Shown here one piece after another: positions 56,049 through 64,000 of a stretch of DNA of 64,000 nt (the first letter of the stretch is position 1; every line of letters begins with the position of its first letter). A model generated the notes under the pieces. It was not told the origin of the DNA. It made no database searches and was given only the letters and a program-made list of their open reading frames with translations. Origin of the DNA: Fragilariopsis cylindrus CCMP1102. Its lineage: Eukaryota; Bacillariophyta; Bacillariophyceae; Bacillariales; Bacillariaceae. Location of the stretch: positions 186,001 through 250,000 of the forward strand of contig FMBT01000335.1 of NCBI GenBank assembly GCA_900095095.1. Direction: 5' to 3'. The position numbers were made by a program, and so were the translations under genes.

Positions 56049-57129
56049 ACATAATGGGGGAGAATTAGGATTAAGATTGTTCAACAACCATGAACACAGC
56101 ATGTGTAGAATTCTAGTGTTGAGTGGATGTGTTTAGGAATTTATTATGTGAGACTATGCTAGCTACAAGATTTTATGATGAGTGATTTGTTTGCATTTTT
56201 TGCTGAGAGTGTTTCTTCCTGTTGTTGTTTCACAAACTTGCTGTTTGAATTTGAATTGCAATTGCTAACTGGTGGTATGGAATTGGTTGCCAGCATACGC
56301 TTGCGCACTTGGTGGATATGTGTGTATTTTGTTGATGATATTATTATACAAGTGATGTGGGGGCCAGAAAAAATCCTGTGTAGTAGAAGCAGATCAGGGT
56401 TGGGGAATTATCAAGAGGAGGTAGGTGTTTGGTAGTAGTAGGATATAGGCAGAATTTGATACATGTATGACATCAGTTGCCTTGTTGTTATGTGTTTGTA
56501 TGTTGAATTATTTTACTGGTGTTAGACTGCCGTTTGGAAGGGGAGTGTAGCTCGATCAACCCCATGTCCCCCCACTAGGAGAGCACCACTATGCAGTACC
56601 GTACAGCACTACTAAGCACAATGAGAAAATGTCTATGCCAAGCTAGAAGTCCAACAAAATTAGACTGTTGATATACTATGGTTTACTAGCTGGGTGGGAA
56701 TGAATTGGCAAACGTATGTTGTCTTCTGCCATGAACTTGGCAGTGACCCCTAATCAAACGTTATGGGGTTGCTACATATACTAGATACTAGAAACGTGTT
56801 ACGGCTAGATAGAAAGAGTTGGAAATAAATGGTGTTTGGAATCATTTGACAACCTTGCAGCAGATAGACATTTCACACATACCCAATAAATTAAGAGAAG
56901 TACATTTCTACCACACATCACATGAGGTTCAAAAAATAGATAGATAGAGATAGAGAGAAAGGTACGAACCAAATAATAATCTAATATCAGCTAAAGTTCA
57001 ATGATACAACAGTATAAATGTTTCTGACGTGGTTTTCACATTAAAGAAATCACAATTAGTACATGAACGCCTTGGGGGGGGGGGGGCTCTCCATCACTCG
57101 TCTAAGTAACTTTGCAGTTTTATTTATTG

Positions 57130-57185
57130 CATATACACCGGTATGCAGTGCATCTATATATATACACTGCATACCGGTGTATATG
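57130..57185. repeat. Perfect 21-bp-arm hairpin
   Basis: The arm ATACACCGGTATGCAGTG pairs perfectly with its complement at 57165-57185 around a 14-base AT-rich loop. No matching target duplication was found. It could be a small foldback element or an RNA hairpin. Confidence 0.85.
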
Positions 57186-57312
57186 GTATAATCTATATAT
57201 ATATATCGTGTACAAGCATGCCTATCGCACCATCAAATCATTCTATCCCTCCCCCGCGTGTACACTGTAGTAGTAGTAGTAGTAGTAGTAGCAGTGGAAT
57301 AGTCGAGTCGAG

Positions 57313-59103
57313 TCACTCTACATTCGACCCGAGTATTGCTAATCCTATACCACATCCAACTAAAAACCCTTTTCTGATCATTGCTCTTCTTTGTCGATTA
57401 TTTACTATAACACCGATAGTATTATCATTATCACCATATAATGCATACCCATCTTGATACAATTCTTGTTGTTGTGGATGAGTTATCATCCAACCTTTAA
57501 ATTCATCTATTATTCCCTGAAAGTCAGTATCATCTCTTGCTGCTGTTTTTTTCGTTGAGGATGAACAAATTCCCAATGAATAGTTTTCTTCGATAATCTT
57601 ATTCTTGTATTTGTGACTTTTCTTGTCTTTCTTCTTCTTCAATAATGCACCACCACTGCGTGAATTGCTGCTACCCCCAAATGTTGTCATCGCATTTGTA
57701 TCACCGTCTCCGCTACTCCTTCTACTACTAATTCTACTACTACTTTCCAACAACAAATTGTTCCCTCCCGAAACCAAACCCTCACTGCTGCTGCTATAAT
57801 AACCTAAATAGTAATCGCTATCATCCTCTCCTCTTCCTACTTGTGGTTGTTTTTGTCCAAAGACTGTTCGTCGAATTAATCGTCGACATTGCTCTAATAT
57901 ACCATTTATTGTTGCACCTAATGTGGATGGTGTTTCACCTAATACTTTAAATAAATTTATATCCATATTTCTTTTACAATAATGATTTATTTCTGCTAAT
58001 CCATATAATGCAGTAGCAGGTTTCCAGTATAAATTCGTCCATCGGACTAGTACTGGTGTACCTATTAATCCACAGGATACACCAATAACAAATGCCACCT
58101 TTAATGACGAAACAATTTTTTTCGTATACCATAATAAATAATCACAATCATCTATTAAATTATTTTTAAAATTTATCATAAATATTTCTATTGCATCTGC
58201 TCCTGGACCTGGTAATAATGAACGTATAAAGTTATTATATATATTACCAATTGAATTTTTTATATTATAATAGAGTGGTATAATATCATAATACCAAAAT
58301 GCAATACATTGTGTTTTTAATATTGCTGGTATATCTTCATATAATATACCAACACGATCGAATACTTCTGCTAATAGTATAGATAATATACTTAATTTTA
58401 TAATTCGGGATGGTATTAAAATTGATGATAGTGCCGATGTTGCTGACGTTCGAGAGACAGATAGTGGCAAGAAAGAGATTGTATCTGTCGAGTTTTTTTT
58501 CGTCGTTTCGGAAACGCTTCTTTTTTTGATTGCCTGTTGTTGTTGTTGTTGTTGTTCCTTCTTTTTTCTCTTGGTGTTTGTGTTTTCCATTACTTCATCT
58601 CTTTCACTTTCTTTCTCTTTTTGATGTTTATGTTGATTTTGTTGTCTTGATTTTAAATCTGATAATCGATGCGTGAATTTTTGTGTTGAATTTTGTATGA
58701 CTGGAATACAACGATTACGTATAAATGATTCCATTTCAGTAAATATAACCGGTAGTGAATCAGTAACATTATAAGATAAAAATGGACTAGGGTATTGTTG
58801 AATCCCACTACTATCATTGCCACTGTTACTGCCGCCTCCTCGGGGGACTATGGGGACTATCCGAATATTTAAATTTTCATCGTTGTGCTCAAGCCATCGC
58901 TTCCTCCTCCTCCTTACCAGTCGCATTTTTAGTGCATTGTTGTCATCATTGTTAATGTTATTACGCCCTGTAGCGCCCAATCTTTCGTATCGGCGGAACG
59001 TCGTCGTCGTCGTTGCCATAACATAGTTCTTACTAGAATTATCATCGATAACCACCAAAAATATAAATTGTAGCACAACGAGCAACAGAACGACTTTCAT
59101 CAT
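57313..59103 (-). CDS. Membrane or secreted protein of unknown function
   Basis: 596 codons. The first 20 residues (MMKVVLLLVVLQFIFLVVID) are a strong signal peptide or anchor. A Lys/Glu/Gln-rich stretch with a poly-Gln run lies at about 160-200. The middle (about 225-375) has several hydrophobic segments, including SSLKVAFVIGVSCGLIGTPV; the tail FLVGCGIGLAILGSNVE is hydrophobic. A Ser/Gly/Arg-rich linker lies near 425-480. No family is recognised, and no ASAFAP-type plastid motif follows the signal. An endomembrane protein with several helices is the most that can be said. Confidence 0.7.
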   Translation of the reverse strand: MMKVVLLLVVLQFIFLVVIDDNSSKNYVMATTTTTFRRYERLGATGRNNINNDDNNALKMRLVRRRRKRWLEHNDENLNIRIVPIVPRGGGSNSGNDSSGIQQYPSPFLSYNVTDSLPVIFTEMESFIRNRCIPVIQNSTQKFTHRLSDLKSRQQNQHKHQKEKESERDEVMENTNTKRKKKEQQQQQQQAIKKRSVSETTKKNSTDTISFLPLSVSRTSATSALSSILIPSRIIKLSILSILLAEVFDRVGILYEDIPAILKTQCIAFWYYDIIPLYYNIKNSIGNIYNNFIRSLLPGPGADAIEIFMINFKNNLIDDCDYLLWYTKKIVSSLKVAFVIGVSCGLIGTPVLVRWTNLYWKPATALYGLAEINHYCKRNMDINLFKVLGETPSTLGATINGILEQCRRLIRRTVFGQKQPQVGRGEDDSDYYLGYYSSSSEGLVSGGNNLLLESSSRISSRRSSGDGDTNAMTTFGGSSNSRSGGALLKKKKDKKSHKYKNKIIEENYSLGICSSSTKKTAARDDTDFQGIIDEFKGWMITHPQQQELYQDGYALYGDNDNTIGVIVNNRQRRAMIRKGFLVGCGIGLAILGSNVE

Positions 59104-59843
59104 AAAACTGCCGCTAATGCTGTGAAGATGACGGCTCGTCGTCGTTGTCGCTCCGTCCTGAGCGATAGCGAGCGAAGCGATGAGGAGGTAAATAACTGAA
59201 AGATAATATCTGATAGATCGGAGGAAGTAGGGAGCAAATTCTTGGCATCAAATACGGTAGATGAAAATGTGAAAGGTAAAACGTAATGAAGCTCGCCTGT
59301 TCTGTTCTTCTTTCAGCAATGATTGTCTGGACTCCTCACTCCCCCGTCAAGAAGATAGTATCAAACTCGTCGCTCCTGTTAATGATTGTTCGTCGCTCTG
59401 GTTGATTGAGAAAGATACTACAGTACAATTATGTAGGCTCTGACCCACAATTGTACGGAAGAAGAATGCATTGCTTGCTTCGCTCCTCTTTTTCTTTGAT
59501 CAGCCATGGTGATGGATTGTAAAGATAGGTACGTCGTGGATACAAATTTGGCGCGCCGTACCAATGATCTACCGGTTGTAGCAGCACATCCTCGTGTCAA
59601 AATAATAAAATTTGAAATTTTGCCTCATGGTTGGCGATCTTCAACTACTTCAAGTACACTTCTACTAGAGAGTATTATGATGTGAGGGTACTACGTCTAT
59701 GTACTATGTATGTAGGACCTATGTATATGTATGTAGGACCTATGTATGTATATACGTATGAATGTTGTGTGTGCGCGTGCGTGTGTTTAAAAATTGTACG
59801 AGTAAAACCCAACTATTTTGCCTAGTACTGTACCTAACTGCCA
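59104..59843. other. Spacer between two minus-strand genes
   Basis: Contains the promoter side of the gene at 59103 and the 3' end of the gene at 59844, plus a TATGTAGGACC short tandem (about 59700-59750). No gene. Confidence 0.5.
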
Positions 59844-60719
59844 CTATGATGTACCCCATCCCCTGAATAAGTTTGTTACCCTACTACTTGCTGTAGCCGT
59901 ATTGGTAGATCCACCAATACTAATACCGTGTTGTTTCTGTTTCATAAGTTCATATTGTTCAACAATCTTAATTAATTTTTGCAGTCGATCTAATCCTTTG
60001 GATGTAACTGATGTTGACTTTAAAAAGGAGACAAAATTAGTGCTAGTATTATTTTCCTTTTGTTGGTGTTGTTTGTTACCATTCATGTTGTTAGGTACTT
60101 CTTCATCTTCTTTTTCTTGGTGTTGTATATCATAATATACTTCTTGTAATCGTTGTATCAAATAAGAAGAGGAGTTCATACTATTATTGCTGTTATTATC
60201 TTTATCAACAACCAATGCCAATAATAAAATAATTGCTCGTTGCTGTACACCATGATGCATCCTGTGTGTTTTCATTGCACGTATAATTGTTACAAATGAA
60301 TCTACATCGTCGTCGCTATTATTGTTACTGTTACTGTTACTATTGCTGTTCTTCGTTGTTGATATTGGTTCGTTAAAGTTGTTGTTATCGATATTGACAT
60401 TCATAATGCTATCGTTACCTGTAGTACTACTGTTTATATCAATACTATCCATGCTGGCATTACTACTTGTCGTCATAATAGCACTACCGTTACTAATACC
60501 ATTATTATTACTAAATTGATCCGATAAATTAATAATCTCTTCTTCTACCACATCCTCATTATTCTTTTTTTTGGTTGATGTTGTTGTTTCACTTGTACTA
60601 CTACTTGTCTTATTATTATTATTTCGATTTTTCCAAAGTCTTGAAAGTGATTTCACAGCAACATCAGTAAGAATGGTATTGTTTGCAATCTTTTCATAAT
60701 TATTTTCATAATCATTTCC

Positions 60720-60750
<31 letters not shown>

Positions 60751-62798
60751 ATAGTTGTTTGTATTAATATAAGACGACCTAATTCTTCATTTGATGCAAT
60801 TCTACCTAATAAATCACATCCATATGCCTGTATTGCTGCATCATAACGAAATATGTTCATTGTTCGAAGCACAATTGGTATTATACCGTCACCACCATTT
60901 GCAGTTCCATTTCCATCTTGTTGCTGTTGTTTTGTGTCTATTGATAATGATTTTGTGACAACTTCCGTACGATTATCTTCATGGACCATTAGATTACGTA
61001 AGCATGCCATTGCTGGATCAATTATATTAATCACACTACTCCGTGTACTGCATTGATGTTCATTATTGTAATGATGTAATAAATCTAACACAGTTTGTAT
61101 ACCCCCCTTGACAGCAATGATACGTAATATATCCAATGATGAATTAGTGGGTCTGGATAAATCACGTAGAAATTGACATGCCATTTGTGCCAGACTATCA
61201 TACTTATCTTTGACACTGCGTGGATCATGATTACTAGAATGATCATCACCCAAATCGTCATCATCATCACCTGAATTCATTGATGATAATGCTGAATATG
61301 TATCAGTGGTTGTCATCTTAATGATATTTAATAATGCTGTTAGTCCACCTTCACTAACAATAACTTCATATTGTTCCTGATCGTGTTGACATAGTCTCAT
61401 GAGTACTAACAGACCATATTGCTGTACTAATAATTGATGTGGATAATGATATTCCATACCACGTAATACAATTGCGGAAAGAGATGGAAGTAAACTTTCA
61501 TAATCTTCAAGTTGTTTGCCATCAATTTCGATACTTTTTTTCATCGCATTTATTTGAGTTGGACGTGGTGGAGAAGCTAATGCTGCTTTTGACGACGACG
61601 ACTTCGCCGGGCTGTTGTTGTTATTTTGAGCAGTATTTTGAGTGTTTTTTTGTTGTTGATTAGAACATAATACCAGCAACGGTAATAAATTATATAATGC
61701 CTTATTGCCATATTCTTGTACTTTTTTATTGGAACAGGGATGGCATTTCATGGCTTGTACTAGCAATGAAAAGGAACCGGCTGCAATTAATTCTTGTAAT
61801 AATGGATTACTTAAACTATATAAGATCCAACACCCATAGCCTTGTATTTGTGAACAGGGACAATATATCATCATCGATTGATGGATGATTGTTGTTAAAT
61901 CTTTCAATAAAAAATCATTCTTGATGGTATCCGAGGAATTATTTGCAAATATTGCAATTACTTTCATTATTTTAGTTGGAATTTTATTGGTGGGGAGACA
62001 AGATTCAATTTTTACATCACAACAACCCTTATCAAGATAATCAAAATCAATACCAATGTCGCCACCTACTACATTATTATTATTGGAATCAATACCAATA
62101 CCAATATTATCCGATTTAGCAGATGTTGTTGTTGTTTGCTGCCATGATTTTGATGACGCTTGATTGCAATGATCGTCTAATATTTGTCGTAATAAATACA
62201 TGATCATTTCATAGACACCCGAAGTGACAAATAATGTTTTGCTTTCTTTCATTGAACAACAACTATTTGATTTTGATGATAACGATCGACTGCCGGCACG
62301 GAATGATAGAGAGTTTGCTGTTGTTGATCGTTGGGATGACTGATTATTGCTATTATTATTAGTAGTCAAAAAACTTAGTAAACAATCTAAAATTGCAATA
62401 GTATATTGTACGTCATCATTAATATCATTACTACTACCATCGCCGACGGTATCCTTTTTCTCATCAATTAACGATGATGATGATGATGATGATCCTCCTA
62501 CACCTCTAATGATTTCATCATTATTATTTGATCTTCTTGTATTATCTTTTTGTTTTCTTTTCAGGTCTTCATTTTGTAATAAATCTTTCATTGCCGGAAC
62601 GATCAACGTTTCTAATACACATGGTGTTACAACAATAATGCCACCACCGGCAGTAGTAGCATCGATGATGTCATTATCATTATCATCATTATCATTATCG
62701 ACCTTGCTCTTTTGAAGTTTATGATGTAATGCGAATATTTCATCACGTCGCTGACGCTGATGCTGACGAGAATCATCGCCATCGTCATCGTTAATCAT
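59844..62798 (-). CDS. ARM-like helical repeat protein
   Basis: 984 codons in one exon. Repeated helical blocks typical of armadillo-type repeats recur through residues about 260-700: IQGYGCWILYSLSNPLLQEL, VQEYGNKALYNLLPLL, VQQYGLLVLMRLCQH, GGLTALLNIIK, IQAYGCDLLGRIAS. These xxYGxxxLxxL signatures match ARM-type scaffold proteins common in stramenopiles. Asn/Ser/Asp-rich low-complexity loops separate the blocks. A protein-interaction scaffold, probably cytosolic; partner unknown. No kinase or other catalytic domain is visible. Confidence 0.75.
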
Positions 62799-63594
62799 TA
62801 TTGTTCAATTAATTAAGTAAGTATTCTTCAACAATACGCCACTCTCTCTCTCTCTCTTTCTCTCTTTCTTTCTTTTATAAAAAAATCGAATGGGATAACT
62901 GACTGACTGGCTGGCTGACTGACTGACTGCTGTTTCGTTTCGTCTATATTTTCTTTTTGTCGCTTCTCGTTTCACGTTGTTACGGTTATGCTGGGGTTCT
63001 GGTGTTGTACTACTAGAAGTTTGTAACAGTGGCAAAAGAAGAAATAACACTTTTTGCCGACCAGATGATGGAGTTCTTCAAGGTGTATCGAATTGACTGT
63101 TCTGTTTATGCGTTTATGCACAGCATATTATGATCACGAGAATTTGCTACTTGCTCGCCATTCCCGCAAGAGAAATAAATCAAAACACATTTTTTTTGCA
63201 CATGAAACAAATGGAAACGGTAGGATCTTGTTAACGTTGGCGTTACAACAAGCGCGCGAACACAAAATTTAAATAAAATTTTCGTATGCTTCCGCGAGCG
63301 TGCCATTATTACAATATAGTAGGGGAGGGGCGGGACGTTTATTAAAAATAAATTTAAAAGGGGGATGTAATGAGTGAACAAAGAATAAAAACATCTTTTG
63401 TGTGTGTCAAAGAACGCGTCAAACGTCGAGATCGGTAGTTAGCTCATGTGTTTTTTTGTGAAGTGAATGGTTATCACATCCGCGCTGCAGTAACGACAAA
63501 GGTGGTCGATATATGTACTATGATAATGTTGACAAAAATGAATACAGTAGAAAATCATCATCAGTGGCGGCAGCGGCGAGTGCACGTTGATGGT
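62799..63594. other. Divergent intergenic region
   Basis: Spacer between the ARM-like gene (minus) and the truncated gene at 63595 (plus); it likely contains both promoters. A CT microsatellite lies at about 62842-62872 and a TGACTGAC/GGCTGACT tandem near 62898-62930. Confidence 0.5.
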
Positions 63595-64000
63595 ATGTCG
63601 TTACGCCAAGTACTCTTATTATTTACGATGATGATGACGACGATGATGATGATGATGATGTTGATGATGTTGACTGTCGTTGATGGGTTTGGTATAGACA
63701 ATATGATGATGGTGCCGAGAGGAAGAATCAGCACCTTGAAGCCGCCGACGATGACAAATATTATGTTGATCAAATCAACATCTACTTCTACGTCGTCGTC
63801 GTATGGTAGCGGTGTAATAACGCTTTTACGATTATCAAATAATAACAACGATAATAAAGTCGACATCGACAGGAATGAATCCTCTTCTGCTGATTCTGGA
63901 ATTGAAAATCAAAATGAATCAGCAGAGGAATTAGAATCAGTATCAATCTTGGATAAAATAAACAAGTTTTTAGATACACCAATATTAGATGCCAATAATC
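63595..64000 (+). CDS. 5' part of a gene running off the window, signal-peptide bearing
   Basis: An open frame from the ATG at 63595 to the window end (135 codons, no stop). The N-terminus MSLRQVLLLFTMMMTT plus a Met/Leu run ending MLTVVDG is hydrophobic and could be a signal peptide, although the Met run comes from an ATG microsatellite. Ser/Thr-rich and Asn/Asp-rich segments follow, then acidic ESAEELESVSILDKINKFLD, which looks like the start of a folded domain. The reverse strand has overlapping ORFs that I take as shadows. Function cannot be read from this part. Confidence 0.55.
   Translation, partial: MSLRQVLLLFTMMMTTMMMMMMLMMLTVVDGFGIDNMMMVPRGRISTLKPPTMTNIMLIKSTSTSTSSSYGSGVITLLRLSNNNNDNKVDIDRNESSSADSGIENQNESAEELESVSILDKINKFLDTPILDANN

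Larger units (their letters stand above)
55511..57312. other. Spacer with microsatellites and a long hairpin
   Basis: It holds an AT run (55616-55632), a 9-bp CTGCACACA tandem (55987-56048), a poly-G run (about 57075-57087), a 21-bp-arm hairpin (57130-57185) and a GTA repeat (about 57267-57292). An 86-codon ORF at 56175-56435 has no recognised family and is not called. Confidence 0.5.

Noticed and set aside
61085-61270. Met-rich minus-strand ORF and similar short ORFs inside the ARM-like gene
   Set aside because: Alternative frames of the same Asp/Asn-rich coding sequence.

Overview
This is a nuclear eukaryotic window, most likely from a diatom. Genes are split by short GT-AG introns (about 80-380 bp). 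Coding regions are crowded with Ser, Asn, Asp and Gln homopolymers and trinucleotide microsatellites. One protein carries a bipartite plastid leader with a VHAF motif followed by a thylakoid lumen AYA site, and a secreted protein is built of six-cysteine modules plus PSS and SPT repeats of the kind seen in diatom wall proteins. Genus cannot be fixed from the sequence alone.

Host genes sit at the two ends. Left (1-14 kb): a sulfatase, possibly 5' partial; a Golgi fusion protein joining alpha-mannosidase II (GH38) to N-acetylglucosaminyltransferase II (GT16); a convergent lumenal pentapeptide-repeat protein; and a nicotinamidase-like hydrolase. A 1,603-codon secreted repeat protein follows (14.7-19.5 kb), with decayed relatives at 19.8-23.1 kb and 41.4-42.0 kb. 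Right (50.8-64 kb): an SHAQKYF-type MYB factor, a small ORF, an unknown membrane protein, an ARM-like repeat protein, and the start of a gene that runs off the window.

The middle (20-50 kb) is a nest of mobile DNA: a 2.2-kb inverted-repeat element with a GATTC target duplication inside a broken wall-protein relic; decayed minus-strand coding of unknown origin; a broken coiled-coil ORF set; a gag-protease-integrase copia relic with no visible reverse transcriptase; a piggyBac-like transposase; an intact Gag-like 663-codon ORF; and a 7.4-kb element with about 70-bp terminal inverted repeats and TA flanks. This last carries a spliced, roughly 1,344-residue DD35D (pogo/Tigger-like) transposase and a divergent accessory gene, and it is inserted in a methyltransferase relic.

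The two most notable items are the mannosidase II-GnT II fusion, which joins two consecutive steps of complex N-glycan assembly in one chain, and the large two-gene pogo-like element with its duplicated N-terminal module. Exon boundaries were set by hand from splice motifs and phase; family assignments come from recognised motifs, without database searches.
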